A DNA stretch of 64,000 bases, taken from Aliivibrio_A kagoshimensis. Its GTDB lineage: Bacteria > Pseudomonadota > Gammaproteobacteria > Enterobacterales > Vibrionaceae. Positions within the stretch are counted from its first letter, which is position 1. Each line of letters begins with the position of its first letter. The stretch is taken from contig NZ_JAKJSQ010000018.1 in the NCBI RefSeq assembly GCF_050337105.1, forward strand, positions 1 through 64,000, read 5' to 3'. A program made the translations under genes and the position numbers. The notes under the pieces are model-generated. The model was given only the letters and a program-made list of their open reading frames with translations, was not told the DNA's origin and did not search any database. Below are positions 16,788 through 27,793 of this stretch, in pieces.

Positions 16788-19700
16788 TCAACCAAATGAC
16801 ACAAAAATATCCGTAGTAAATTTACCTGAAGAGATCTCAGCTTGACCCTCAACAATAATATTGGCGTGTTCTTCATCATCAAGGTGATAAGGTAAGTGGT
16901 TCTCAGGTAAACGTTTATCAGCAAACCAGTAACCAAATCCTTGATCAAGCCACAACGTCACTTGCTTGCCGTTATCAAAAGATAAAACGAGCGTTCGCGA
17001 GTGAGGCAGCTTGTATTTCGAGGTCGTTTTAAAACTCATATTTGCTGCCGAACTTTCAAATGCCAATTCGACTACCTTGTCACGTGAGTAATCATCGAAA
17101 AAATTGTCTTGTACTGTCGTTGGCTTGTAACCTCGACTTAACTCCCCTGTGAAAATTTCGACCTGGCAGGTTTTGTAATGTTCCCCTAAAAACTTCAAGG
17201 TATTAAAGCATAGAGAAACAGGTAAAGTTGCGGCCAGATAACGATCAGAATAAGTAGCCGATTCGATAACTTGATCTTGCATCAACGCCATTAATGCAGG
17301 TGAACGTTTAAACACAAGAGTCCAAAACTTCAATCCGAACTCAGAAGCCTTTCCATCCAATTCACAATCGATCACTATTTTTTCTAAATCAGAACTCTGA
17401 CGCAAACGTGTAGGATCAAAGTCAACCAACTCACCTAAAGATCCAATCCCAATCACTAAAGTTTCACGGTCATCCTCACGGAGTCCCCATTGGTAGCAAT
17501 ATGATTCATTTGCTACCGAAGCTAACACCTGGTGATCGACCTCATGGTTGAGTGGTTTACTCAACAGTTTCACATTTGGGTGATTCAGATACCAAGACAG
17601 TGTCATTTTTTGCTCAAGTGACAACTCTTGAACTTGAACCTCTGTCAGTACCAAGTTTACCTTTCGCTCGGCGACCCAATGACGAAATGCTTGGTACAGT
17701 TGCCAATCACCTAAATCGCTCAATTGACTTATAGGAAGCTCGACATAGAGGTCTGAGTCATCATGTTTAGCCAACGTTTTTTCTATTGCGATCATTAACG
17801 GACGTAGTTCACGTCTATTGTGATAGTCGAACAATTCATATTCCGCTGGCAAGCTAAGATTATTGAAAAATCCGTTGCTCAAATAAGTAGCCACTTTTCT
17901 TCTATCAAGTAGATCAAGGACATGTTGAGTCGAATAATCCACTAAACAACGATGACATGCCTTGTCACAGTGGCAGCTAGATGCAACCTTCTTTGCTCCT
18001 TGCAGTAACTCAACAACATACTCAGAGGCTTGAATTGAAAAACCTGCACCGCCGGCTGCATTGTCAAACAGCACAATAGCTTGTACTTCTCGTCCCTCAT
18101 GATTCACAGGCTTCGTTGTACAGCCAATTTCGTCACTATTAATACCAAGCTTCTCTGCTAATTGGTTTCGCATCAGCACAGCGATTGAACGAGCACTACT
18201 TCTCTCTACTAGTGGTTTACCCAGCTCATCAAATAGCAACAATTCGAACACATCGGTGTAAGTACTGTGTCCCAACTTTAGCGGACCTTTTACAGTGAAT
18301 TCCCTGTCGTTACCGCCACACAAAACTTCGCTTGAGCTGGTTAAATGACCCTTACCACCTCGTAAGCGAGTGTGCCCCATTAAAACTTCTTTTGGTGACT
18401 TATCTCCACCTTCGGGCATAGCTTCCATACGACCACATTCTAAGCAAAGCGCGTACCCTTGGTTGACTGGTCCTGCACTGTAATAATAAACGTGGCCATT
18501 GTGGCTAGAACGGTATGATGCTCCGGGGTTTACGCTCACTTCATGCCACTCAGAACCATCTACCGTCACCCAAGGGTCATTGAATGGCACATGATTCAAG
18601 CGCGAGATATCATTATGAGGTTCGTCTCTAATATCGACCGCGAAGCTCGCTGGCTGAATGTAAGGGTGAATACGATCTTTTGTTTTCTCGTCACTAAAAT
18701 TAAACTCATTACCACAACATTCACACTGTTCTGGTCTTAACAACGAAGTATTACTGGCACCACACTTGTCACAACGCCATGCCCACCTTAACGCTTGTAT
18801 CTCTTTTACTTGATCAACAGTTGCAGGACTATGCCAGTTCAACAGCACGCCTTTCGACTGATAAACACGTCCATCAATCACAACATCATTACCTGGCGCA
18901 TAATCGCGAATAGCGACTGAAAGATCTCGAGACGGGAAGCCAGCAGAGCTATATAGGTTATCTTTACGAGATGTTTTATCGTTGATTTGGTCTTGTTTCA
19001 TCTTGATGTAGCGTTTTCGCCTTTCGATCACTTTGACATGATCTGTATTTAAAGACACCACATCAGTAGGGAACCCGTATCCGGGTAGGAACCCTTTACG
19101 CGCTAACTCGGAAAGTAAGAACTCCCCCTCTAAGCGTTGAATTTGGCTTTCTAGTGCAGCTTGTGCTGTTGATAGCGAGTTAGGATTCTCATCTAAACTT
19201 TTAGATTGTTCTTTTAGCAGTTGATGCTCAACGGACCAACGCTCGACAATGCGCTTCATATGCTTAGCGGACGCATCTAGAATTTCGATACGTGATGTTG
19301 CATCAAGAGAGGTTCGACGTAACAAAGTATCCAGCCCGTCTTGTACAAAATCTAATGCTCCATTTACACACCAGTCAACAAATTGGTCAACTTGAGAAGC
19401 CGTCGATTCATGATCAGATTTGAAGAAGTTACCGCAATTCAATTTCAACGAGTTCTCTGACTTCACGACATGATTTAAAAACGTCGAAAGTAGTAACGAA
19501 TTCACATGTCGACGAACAATGTAGTCACTTGATAACGATACATTCGGTACTTTAATTTCTGTATCAAACGCCCAACGAGTATTCGAGAAGATATGCTCTC
19601 CATGCGGAGTAGATTTACATAACGTAAGCGCAATCGATTTAGTTTCTCCACGGCGGCCAGCTCGACCTGCACGTTGCAAGTAGTTCGCAGGGTTAGGTGG

Positions 19701-22700
19701 AGCATTATTCATCGCTACTACCGATATACCACCAATGTCTACACCCATTTCCATCGTCGTAGAACAGCTTAAAACGTTAATTTTTCCCGCTTTGAACTCT
19801 TTCTCATATGCGCGTAATTGGCTTGCCTTTAGCTGTGCAGAGTGCTCTGCGACTCTAAAGTAAGGCGTACGTTCTACAACACGGTCAGCAATGTCTGACC
19901 ACGCATTTTCTTTACGGACATCGATTAAATCTGGCTGCTCTTGCCATTCCCTGACTTTGTTTAGATCAACGCTTTCTCCGCTCTTAGGATCGCGGCCAAA
20001 TGGGTATGGATAACTTGGGGTAGATATCTGTTTACACAAATGTTCGGTGCGGTCTCCAGATAAATTCAAATATGGAGTCACCCCTAGCAATGGTTTATCT
20101 ATGATTTTTTGGGTATGAGGACATTGATGCTTATTTGCAACTAAAGAGAAACTCACTTGTTGCTCAAGCTCTAAGCGATAACCATCACCACTCGGTGTCA
20201 ACACTGAAGACTGCAGAGCCATCCACGCTTGGCGTAAAATTTCATTAATATCTGCACGTGTATCAGAATCCTCTAACTCTATATTCAGAGCTGTCGCAAG
20301 CAACCTAGCTAACCTTGGTTGTCGTGGCCCATTACGCCTAATTTTTGGCCATGCCTCTACATTCCAAATATGGGTAGGCTCATCTTGCCCTACTAAGAAA
20401 GCTGGCGAATATTTAGCCCCAATCCAGTTAATTTGCTCATCCGTCAACCTCACGGCTTTCATGCTTCGTACATGAAAATTCACACAAACGGTTAGGAAAT
20501 TAACCCACTCTTCACGCGCTTTTTCAGCACTATCAAAATGTCTCAACCATTCACTAGGGGCTGAACTCTCCTTTTTGGCTAAACCTGGATATTCCATGCA
20601 GACTAAGCCCATGGTTTCGAGTGTGTTCTGTCTTTTAGGGCGGCTATTAAATTCTCGTAACAACAGCAAACGAGCCAGTAATTTTGGATTAGCAACCATA
20701 TCCATTCGGTCATCGAAGTGCTCATAGAATCTTTTGATCCACAATTTTACTTCTTTCTGTTCCGCTAAGAACTCTTCGACTTCTTGCCAAGTCACCATGA
20801 CAGGATTACTACCTGTTGTTAATTCGGCAATTTCACACTCGATAGCCTCAATATCCTCTGGCTCATCCATACTTATTGCGATCTTAAGCATTCGTTGTAG
20901 TCGGTTGAGCTTCTTTTCATCCTCAGGAGTCATTTCGCTCGTTCTCAGAGCTTTATCCAAGATCAAATGATAGATAGTTGAGCGCAAAAACTGCCTTTCT
21001 GAGTCTTGCTGTGACTTGGCAGAAAAACGAGCAGTACCTTGTCGGCTATCGGTGAAAGTAATCATGCGGCGGCCGTTCCAAGGACCTTTCAACTGCTCTT
21101 TCTTACCGTCTTGGCAATATTCCAATAATGTAGGGATCACCGTCGACAGCATAAACGGTGCGCCATTTCTGAAGTGACGGTAGAACTCGAACTTCTTGAT
21201 TTTGGTATGCTGGCAGCATGGACAGCGCACAGACAAAGCACCGTCACTTTTACGGTACCCTTCGACTCGGTGTATTAAATGCGCACCTGGAACTTTAGCG
21301 GTTTTTACAGCTCTCTGGTTATTGATCCAATATTCACCGGTTTCTTCAAAACTTAACGGTGAGATGAGAGCAAAGCGGTCATACTCCTCGGAAGTTTCTT
21401 CATCATCTTCGATGCTTAGATCATCTTCTCCTACAAGGTCCAAAGCAAAGTCATCGATCGATGAATCTGGTTTTGTTAGTTGTAGCTGAGTATGACTGGT
21501 CTGTGAATCCGTTCTTTCAGTCGCAGCCAATAAGCTAGTTCCGCAACCATTACAGCTAACCATTTCAAATATCGGTGAACCACAGGAGCACTTCTCGCGG
21601 CGTGACATATGAACCATACCAAATCGCCAATCAATCGACTCTAAAGGCGTACCTACCTTTGCCGAGCAATCTGAATTTGAGCAAGCCCAAAGCCCACCAG
21701 CAACTCTGTGGAACAAATGTAGTCTAAACGGAATAAATGCATCTCCATCTGCGTTCTTTGTCGAAGCACAGATATCAAGCCATTGAAGTGAGTCCTGTTC
21801 TGATAACGGTTCCTCAGTTGCAGACAATAGCTTCCCTATTTCGCTCAACGTCATTCTGTTATCGGTTGAACTCAGGTGCTGCCTTAACGTTCTTAACGGC
21901 GGTAAGCTTTGTAATACATCGTAACGTTCTATCTCGTTCGTTATGCTTGAAACACTATCAAGGTTCATCGCCTTGATTTGGTCCAGTTCCATCAGCGGTT
22001 TGATTTCACGCTCGCCTTTCACTAAATGAACTTGAGTGATATCGACACCAGCGACGTCAGCCAAAAACGCTTTTAAATCCGCGTCAGAGTCCTTTCCACC
22101 AATCGTTGCGGAAGTCGCGACAAATCTCACTTGGTCTGGCGTGACACCAAAGCCATGCATTACGCGTCGAAGCAGCAAGGACAATTCAGCAGCTTGAGAA
22201 CCGATATAAGTATGCGCTTCATCCAAAACGATCCAACGCAGCTTGCCTTTAGAACGGTTCAAAATATTCGCGTCTTTTTGGCGAACCAACATGTACTCTA
22301 ACATCGTAGAGTTGGTCACCAATATTTGAGCTGGGTTTTGTCTTAGCTCCTTGCGAGAAAGCTGTTCATTTGGGTGCTTTTTTCGTTCTGCCGCACTGAC
22401 TGATTCGGGCGTATCACCATTAAATAGACTGAATTTAACTTGATCTCCCAATTGGTGAGTCCATGCCGTTAAACGCTCTCTCTGACTGTTAATTAATGCA
22501 TTGAGTGGATATAAAAACAAAGCCTCGACGCCATCTGGCCTGCTGTTGCGTTCAACAATGTCATTCAGAATTGGCACTAAGAAACACTCTGTCTTACCAG
22601 AACCCGTACCACTACTCACAATGACAGACTTAGGAGATGGCTCCAATAGATGAGACCATGCTTCATGCTGATGAGAATACGGGTACCAACTGCTATCAAA

Positions 22701-22985
22701 AAGGTAATCTTCTTTAAGCTCATTCGGTGGGTTCGCCATTGCACTTACAATCGCGCTGTTTAACAACCCACCTGATAGATCTCGCATACTTTGAGTATGT
22801 GGTTTCCAGCCAAAGGTGGCTTCAAATACAGGATCAGCAAGAAACGCACCCTCTTTACCTGGGGATTGAGAAAACGACTGCCACAAGAATTCACGTAACG
22901 GCTTAGATCGCAAACCAAATTGCCCTAAAGTAGCGCGCGCCGCGCGTTTGGTCAGTTGGTCAACTAAAGACTCGAAATATTGCAT
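16788..22985 (-). CDS. druE: Druantia-type giant helicase with DUF1998 (DruE-like)
   Basis: A 2065-residue superfamily 2 helicase. Walker A SSGTGSGKT is at 124-132, DEAH (VLDEAHTY) at 255-258, FVATSATIGG follows, and the second helicase lobe carries MEMGVDIGGISVVAMNNAPP and the arginine-rich QRAGRAGRRGE near residue 1108. Zinc-binding cysteine sets occur mid-protein (CSNSDCSAK, CSCGSPIF, CNGCG; later CDKCGASN, CECCG). A C-terminal DUF1998 ends with CHCDKACHRCLVDYSTQHVL near 1675. Size, domain order and the 1119-residue partner gene 15 nt upstream match Druantia type III (DruH-DruE), an anti-phage system. Other DUF1998 helicases (DISARM, Dpd) are less likely because their partner genes are absent. 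Confidence 0.85.
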   Translation of the reverse strand: MQYFESLVDQLTKRAARATLGQFGLRSKPLREFLWQSFSQSPGKEGAFLADPVFEATFGWKPHTQSMRDLSGGLLNSAIVSAMANPPNELKEDYLFDSSWYPYSHQHEAWSHLLEPSPKSVIVSSGTGSGKTECFLVPILNDIVERNSRPDGVEALFLYPLNALINSQRERLTAWTHQLGDQVKFSLFNGDTPESVSAAERKKHPNEQLSRKELRQNPAQILVTNSTMLEYMLVRQKDANILNRSKGKLRWIVLDEAHTYIGSQAAELSLLLRRVMHGFGVTPDQVRFVATSATIGGKDSDADLKAFLADVAGVDITQVHLVKGEREIKPLMELDQIKAMNLDSVSSITNEIERYDVLQSLPPLRTLRQHLSSTDNRMTLSEIGKLLSATEEPLSEQDSLQWLDICASTKNADGDAFIPFRLHLFHRVAGGLWACSNSDCSAKVGTPLESIDWRFGMVHMSRREKCSCGSPIFEMVSCNGCGTSLLAATERTDSQTSHTQLQLTKPDSSIDDFALDLVGEDDLSIEDDEETSEEYDRFALISPLSFEETGEYWINNQRAVKTAKVPGAHLIHRVEGYRKSDGALSVRCPCCQHTKIKKFEFYRHFRNGAPFMLSTVIPTLLEYCQDGKKEQLKGPWNGRRMITFTDSRQGTARFSAKSQQDSERQFLRSTIYHLILDKALRTSEMTPEDEKKLNRLQRMLKIAISMDEPEDIEAIECEIAELTTGSNPVMVTWQEVEEFLAEQKEVKLWIKRFYEHFDDRMDMVANPKLLARLLLLREFNSRPKRQNTLETMGLVCMEYPGLAKKESSAPSEWLRHFDSAEKAREEWVNFLTVCVNFHVRSMKAVRLTDEQINWIGAKYSPAFLVGQDEPTHIWNVEAWPKIRRNGPRQPRLARLLATALNIELEDSDTRADINEILRQAWMALQSSVLTPSGDGYRLELEQQVSFSLVANKHQCPHTQKIIDKPLLGVTPYLNLSGDRTEHLCKQISTPSYPYPFGRDPKSGESVDLNKVREWQEQPDLIDVRKENAWSDIADRVVERTPYFRVAEHSAQLKASQLRAYEKEFKAGKINVLSCSTTMEMGVDIGGISVVAMNNAPPNPANYLQRAGRAGRRGETKSIALTLCKSTPHGEHIFSNTRWAFDTEIKVPNVSLSSDYIVRRHVNSLLLSTFLNHVVKSENSLKLNCGNFFKSDHESTASQVDQFVDWCVNGALDFVQDGLDTLLRRTSLDATSRIEILDASAKHMKRIVERWSVEHQLLKEQSKSLDENPNSLSTAQAALESQIQRLEGEFLLSELARKGFLPGYGFPTDVVSLNTDHVKVIERRKRYIKMKQDQINDKTSRKDNLYSSAGFPSRDLSVAIRDYAPGNDVVIDGRVYQSKGVLLNWHSPATVDQVKEIQALRWAWRCDKCGASNTSLLRPEQCECCGNEFNFSDEKTKDRIHPYIQPASFAVDIRDEPHNDISRLNHVPFNDPWVTVDGSEWHEVSVNPGASYRSSHNGHVYYYSAGPVNQGYALCLECGRMEAMPEGGDKSPKEVLMGHTRLRGGKGHLTSSSEVLCGGNDREFTVKGPLKLGHSTYTDVFELLLFDELGKPLVERSSARSIAVLMRNQLAEKLGINSDEIGCTTKPVNHEGREVQAIVLFDNAAGGAGFSIQASEYVVELLQGAKKVASSCHCDKACHRCLVDYSTQHVLDLLDRRKVATYLSNGFFNNLSLPAEYELFDYHNRRELRPLMIAIEKTLAKHDDSDLYVELPISQLSDLGDWQLYQAFRHWVAERKVNLVLTEVQVQELSLEQKMTLSWYLNHPNVKLLSKPLNHEVDHQVLASVANESYCYQWGLREDDRETLVIGIGSLGELVDFDPTRLRQSSDLEKIVIDCELDGKASEFGLKFWTLVFKRSPALMALMQDQVIESATYSDRYLAATLPVSLCFNTLKFLGEHYKTCQVEIFTGELSRGYKPTTVQDNFFDDYSRDKVVELAFESSAANMSFKTTSKYKLPHSRTLVLSFDNGKQVTLWLDQGFGYWFADKRLPENHLPYHLDDEEHANIIVEGQAEISSGKFTTDIFVSFG

Positions 22986-23000
22986 GGTTGGTATACCCTT

Positions 23001-26000
23001 TTAGCTATTCACTAGGCCGAAAATCATTTTATGCGTAAGAGAGAATACTTGCTCAAAGTAGTCAGGGTCGAAGCTGTTGTATTGTCTCATCGCATGTACT
23101 ACCTCTGGTGTCATTCGCAGCGATGCAGAGCCACAAGTGGACAAAGCAAGCAATACGGGCGCATTCATCACGTTATTACGGTAAAGATCTTTAGTGGTGA
23201 AGCAAACCTCTGCCAATTGTGGTTTAACTGCCTTAATTGAACTCTTAAATATGTGGTCCGAAAATTCGCATGGCCACTGAGATTCGTTGTATTTGTTATT
23301 CAATGAATTTCGTAGCTCAAACAATTGCTGAATATAAGCGGCAGGATTAAGCGAAGGCTTCTCTCGATTTGGATCGATTTTGTGCATTAATAGATTCTTG
23401 AGGCTCTGAAAACCAGGATACCTAGTCACTAATTCGTCTAATTTCGATTCAATTTGACCGCAGATGATGTCCGAAAAATCGTTGCCGTAAACCTCGATAC
23501 GCGAAGCATAGAACGCACTCACTACCGCGATCGCATCTCGAGCTTTAATGGAGTGCCATAAGAAAGGGAACTGTTGACTAAACTGCCAAATACGCTCGGC
23601 TTCTTTCTTATTTGCGCTTAACAGCATCGCGAGTACAAACTCAGGTTTAGTGATTGCACCTCGCCATAGATCAAATGTGGTTAGTGGGACACTGTCAAAG
23701 GCCAGCAAGGCTTTAATGTATGTCCATTCAGGTGCACCAAACTCTATCGCCAACTGACCACAAACCACTGAAAACTGCTCTAGACGATCTTTACGAGCCC
23801 CGATAGATGCCGCTTCTTCCAGTCGATTACTCGGCGACGATAACAGCTCAAGGTCTTTACTCCACATCAAAGGCCTTACATCCTGTTCGGCTTCATCAGC
23901 ATAAATAAGCCAAGCACCAGGCGAAGCGTCATCTTCAGGAAAATACCAATGTCCGTCATTCTTGATTAAAGTAATCGGTGCATAAGTTGGGTTATCCAAA
24001 GGCACCATCGAAAGTATGCCCATGAAGCTATCGTTCTCGATTTCAATCGTACCTTGTGCTCTGTTTGGAATAAGCGCATTGCTGTATGCATTAATACTGA
24101 AATTGAAAATGGTATGTGCATTGTCCAACACCGATACCTTAACGGCTGCATCTAATGAAGATGATAGAGCCAGCAGGGACTCAATATCCCCTTTGAACGT
24201 TGCTAAGGAAAATCCGCTAGATAAAACGTCACCTTTAGGCAAAGTTCGCTTCACGTAAGCCGACTTAGAAAAAGTGCCGTAAATATCTCTAGCGAAAAGC
24301 TTGAATTCCACCTCTAGCGAATCACTGACGCCATAGCCGAATAATTCATAACGATTAAGCGTATCGACTAAAATCGCTTCAGCATTACGAACCGCTTCTC
24401 CCCCAGAGCTAATCAGACAAATACCTTTAGCAGGGAATGGCAATGTTATCGACAACGACTTCGCTTGATCTTGCCACCATATCGCAACGTTAACTTGTGC
24501 TGGTGGGTGAGTTTGATGACTGAGCATATCCAAAGTACGTTTGGCTTCATTCGGATCTTTCTGAGTATGAGACAGAACCGAGCTCGGCAGAACATCGAGT
24601 TGTTCTTCCCCCTTTAACGCAATGGATGGCAGGGGTTTATTAGAATAAAAGCCGATTTGACCAATTTGTACCGTGTGGCTCGGTTGCAATACAATAGAGA
24701 AATCGTCTGGTAACAAACCTACGGTAAAACGCTTAACAGGTTTATTATTCTCAAACAAAGCGATATCGACCTTACCAAAAGGAACAGTGTTCATTGACTG
24801 CCATTGTTCAAACATTGTATTGCGCCAACGAAGCTGAGTATTTGGGATTTCTGATTGCTGACCACTTTCATCAATGACGACTAAGCTAGGAACCCCGATA
24901 AAACAATTACTTGGGTTAGTTTGATAAGGAATTGCCTGACCAACTAAATTGAACTCAAGAGTTTTCACACCTTCTCGCTCAAGTGACACACAATATGCGT
25001 CAAAATAAAATTCCATCTCTATTTGAGTATTAACATCATAAAGAACACGTCCATTGATGTGACCTACCGCAGCAAGTGTGGGATGTGACAAGTGCGCTGG
25101 CACTGAAACTAAAGCGTTCGCTTCTGCACATTCGACACTTCCAGCACCTTTAAGTAGCCACTCATCATTATGTTGAGTGAATACCCAAGGTTCATTGGCA
25201 TCAACTCCCGCGCCACCAAGCACTGGAGCATACCATTCATTACCAACGTCATCCGTTGCTTTCAATTGTACGTCGCAGTCGAACCACTCTGTTGGAAGAG
25301 ACTTAGTATAAACATCTAGTAAATAATGCTCAGAGTCAGCCCCGCGCTTAAATGCCTTTGCCAACAAAAGGCTCTTGCTACCAACCGCAAACAGGTTTAT
25401 GCGGTCTGGCAAATTCACGCTACTAAACAGTTGCTGTAAGAACTTGGCATTAAGGCGGGATTTGAGTGTGATATCAATTTGGTTCTGCCACTGATAATCG
25501 ACATCCGTTGCGGGCATATCCATCATCGACGCATAATGCGAATAAGATTTACGAAGAGAACGAAGAATTTTAATAGAGTTTGGTAAACGACGTTGAACTT
25601 CAACAGCAAGACCAAGCGCATTACCCAATAAAGTTCGTGCGGCTTCAGGCTCCATGTTCAATGGTAAACCCTGCGACCAATTCGCATCGACCGCATTCAA
25701 GTAATGAAGCGGGTCACTTTGCTCGTCTAGCCCGTGCCTATCGACCAGATAATAAATGGATTCAGCAACTTGGGCGACAATACTATAAACCGTCTCATCA
25801 CGATATGATGCAGCAATATAGTGCGCGTGTGCTTTAGCAACAGATACAGCGCTTAACCGTGAGTTAGCAAATTGCCCATAATCTTGAATCACTTGTTCGA
25901 AGTAATGGGCAAGCCTGCTATTTGGATCTTGGATAAGCATTTGTGGCAAACCACCTTCAACCGCCACAGTGCCAAGTAACATGCGTCCCTTAGTATTACT

Positions 26001-26360
26001 TAATACCTTTCGTCCCCAAAAGCTTAAACCCTTAACAACAATCTCACTTCTTTGAGTCGGTGAAATTGCGTTGGCCTGTAAGCCGAGAGACTCCAATACA
26101 GGTTCCCAAGCCCAAACGCCGCCTTGAAAAGACGTGCGCCACCACTCCGCCGCATACAATACAAAACACCCTGCCCATTCCCTTGTTGGCCTATTCGAAT
26201 AGGTGTGAATACCATTACTTTCGACGCTAGCAACTAATGACTGCTTGAGTAACTCAAACTCCAATGCCGTCACTTTGTAACTATAAACAGGTTGAGCATT
26301 TGGTTTGGTTAACTCTCTCGCATTAAGAATTGAAGAGAGGACATTTCTGTATGTTTGCAT
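23001..26360 (-). CDS. druH: Druantia type III protein DruH-like
   Basis: A 1119-residue protein with no motif I can assign by eye. It is soluble, with no signal peptide or membrane helix, and has a mixed beta-rich middle (repeated VxLxxxG strands, 350-800) between helical ends. The length and immediate position before the DruE-like helicase (15-nt gap, same strand) are what identifies it. In Druantia III, DruH and DruE together suffice for phage defence. A 101-bp gap separates it from mcrC, enough for its own promoter. The assignment rests on context and size more than on sequence motifs. Confidence 0.72.
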   Translation of the reverse strand: MQTYRNVLSSILNARELTKPNAQPVYSYKVTALEFELLKQSLVASVESNGIHTYSNRPTREWAGCFVLYAAEWWRTSFQGGVWAWEPVLESLGLQANAISPTQRSEIVVKGLSFWGRKVLSNTKGRMLLGTVAVEGGLPQMLIQDPNSRLAHYFEQVIQDYGQFANSRLSAVSVAKAHAHYIAASYRDETVYSIVAQVAESIYYLVDRHGLDEQSDPLHYLNAVDANWSQGLPLNMEPEAARTLLGNALGLAVEVQRRLPNSIKILRSLRKSYSHYASMMDMPATDVDYQWQNQIDITLKSRLNAKFLQQLFSSVNLPDRINLFAVGSKSLLLAKAFKRGADSEHYLLDVYTKSLPTEWFDCDVQLKATDDVGNEWYAPVLGGAGVDANEPWVFTQHNDEWLLKGAGSVECAEANALVSVPAHLSHPTLAAVGHINGRVLYDVNTQIEMEFYFDAYCVSLEREGVKTLEFNLVGQAIPYQTNPSNCFIGVPSLVVIDESGQQSEIPNTQLRWRNTMFEQWQSMNTVPFGKVDIALFENNKPVKRFTVGLLPDDFSIVLQPSHTVQIGQIGFYSNKPLPSIALKGEEQLDVLPSSVLSHTQKDPNEAKRTLDMLSHQTHPPAQVNVAIWWQDQAKSLSITLPFPAKGICLISSGGEAVRNAEAILVDTLNRYELFGYGVSDSLEVEFKLFARDIYGTFSKSAYVKRTLPKGDVLSSGFSLATFKGDIESLLALSSSLDAAVKVSVLDNAHTIFNFSINAYSNALIPNRAQGTIEIENDSFMGILSMVPLDNPTYAPITLIKNDGHWYFPEDDASPGAWLIYADEAEQDVRPLMWSKDLELLSSPSNRLEEAASIGARKDRLEQFSVVCGQLAIEFGAPEWTYIKALLAFDSVPLTTFDLWRGAITKPEFVLAMLLSANKKEAERIWQFSQQFPFLWHSIKARDAIAVVSAFYASRIEVYGNDFSDIICGQIESKLDELVTRYPGFQSLKNLLMHKIDPNREKPSLNPAAYIQQLFELRNSLNNKYNESQWPCEFSDHIFKSSIKAVKPQLAEVCFTTKDLYRNNVMNAPVLLALSTCGSASLRMTPEVVHAMRQYNSFDPDYFEQVFSLTHKMIFGLVNS

Positions 26361-26461
26361 GATGAACCCTGACGTAGTGGCGCCTTTAAATGCGCTCGAT
26401 TCGTACCTATTTTTATAATTGGTAATTTACGATATTTAATGAATAAATGATGAACGTAAGC

Positions 26462-27793
26462 TTACGAAACGACTATGGCGTTCAAGAGTCCTTCAGGCCA
26501 AACCAAACGACTATCACCCTCTAAATCCAAAATAAACGGCACAACCCACAGCCTCAAGGATTGGCTAAAATCAAAGCTATATTCTATCGGTTTATCAAAA
26601 CCACTATGTGCGGGATAGATCAATAAAAGGTCACCCGTACCATTTAAATATTTATGCCCATATGCAAACATTTGATAAAGGTCGGATTGAGAAAGTCCAT
26701 AATTATGTTCTTCTAGATCGAGCACTTTCCATTTGGTATCTAAAACCCGTTTTTTGCGTTCTGGTTCTTTTACACTAGCTGGCAATGTTAACAATAGATC
26801 CGGCTTAAGCTGAAACTGACTTCTCTCGTTATGAGTGACAAGGTATTTCGATGACGCTTGCGTGGTGAGTTCTTCGCCATCAGCTAACTGATTCCTCAGC
26901 ACTGACGCGACATAACTTTCAAAGACCGCTTCCATTGGGAACAGTAACGATTGAGCATTCGCTTGCCCTTTCATACTGAGTGGTGACAAACCTTCTAAAA
27001 TCAGTTTTGCCCAAGCCAATGGTGATTGATAGTAATCCATACCTCTATCAAGTTTTACACAGGCGAAATCTTGCTTAGGGACTTTACTTGGTGGAATACC
27101 ATCAAAAGCGAAATCCAACTCACGATGTAAGCGCTGGTTTTGGTGACGCAGTGTGTAACCTGCAATTTTTTTAAGCGCTGCACGAATAAGCCTATTCGAT
27201 GGTCTGTCTTGCAAAAACTCATCATATTCAACATAGAATTTGTGTCTGTTCACTGAGTTATAACGCAACTGCTTAGATACCAATAGCTTCCCTTTTTGAA
27301 AAGCCAAATTGTCTTGTTGGCTTACATAGTCACTGCGTAAACCGCGCTTAACCAGTTGATTGACGCTTTGCAAAAACTGCTCAATAAACACTTCTAGCAG
27401 CGGCATTTTCAGTGTTTCGACACTGGCGTTGTGGGTAGATATATGACGAAAATCACCAAGATGTCGAAGCATCATCAGCAACATTTTTCGAGCATCTGAA
27501 ATGGCTTGTTTCTTATCTGCGTTCGCTTTTCCAACTTTTGGCAGCACTTCAATATGTTGACCATGAGGAGTAAAGATCACCCCTACATAGTTTTTCACTT
27601 GTAACACCTTAAACCCATATCGTGTTCGCAACTGCAGTAGCTGGCTTATCTCAGGCTCTTGCTCACTTAAGCAACATGATTCTAAATAACCAAAAGCCTC
27701 AGTCGAGATGAAGGTAAAACCGTTCTCTTCCGATGCGACTTTATCACTGCACAAATAGCCAAACTCAAATACAACGGGATGCGAAGACATCAT
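26462..27793 (-). CDS. mcrC: McrC-type 5-methylcytosine-dependent nuclease subunit
   Basis: A 443-residue McrC-family protein (DUF2357-like N-terminal region, nuclease domain at the C-terminus). The family's LLQLRTRYGFKVLQVKNYVGVI and GQHIEVLPKVGK are present, and the PD-(D/E)xK core is seen as LKPDLLLTLP followed by KKRVLDTKWKVLDLEEHNYG. McrC is the cleaving partner that docks on the McrB ring. Its start overlaps the mcrB stop as TAATG, so the two are coupled. With the EVE-carrying McrB upstream, it forms a complete type IV restriction pair that attacks modified DNA. Confidence 0.92.
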   Translation of the reverse strand: MMSSHPVVFEFGYLCSDKVASEENGFTFISTEAFGYLESCCLSEQEPEISQLLQLRTRYGFKVLQVKNYVGVIFTPHGQHIEVLPKVGKANADKKQAISDARKMLLMMLRHLGDFRHISTHNASVETLKMPLLEVFIEQFLQSVNQLVKRGLRSDYVSQQDNLAFQKGKLLVSKQLRYNSVNRHKFYVEYDEFLQDRPSNRLIRAALKKIAGYTLRHQNQRLHRELDFAFDGIPPSKVPKQDFACVKLDRGMDYYQSPLAWAKLILEGLSPLSMKGQANAQSLLFPMEAVFESYVASVLRNQLADGEELTTQASSKYLVTHNERSQFQLKPDLLLTLPASVKEPERKKRVLDTKWKVLDLEEHNYGLSQSDLYQMFAYGHKYLNGTGDLLLIYPAHSGFDKPIEYSFDFSQSLRLWVVPFILDLEGDSRLVWPEGLLNAIVVS

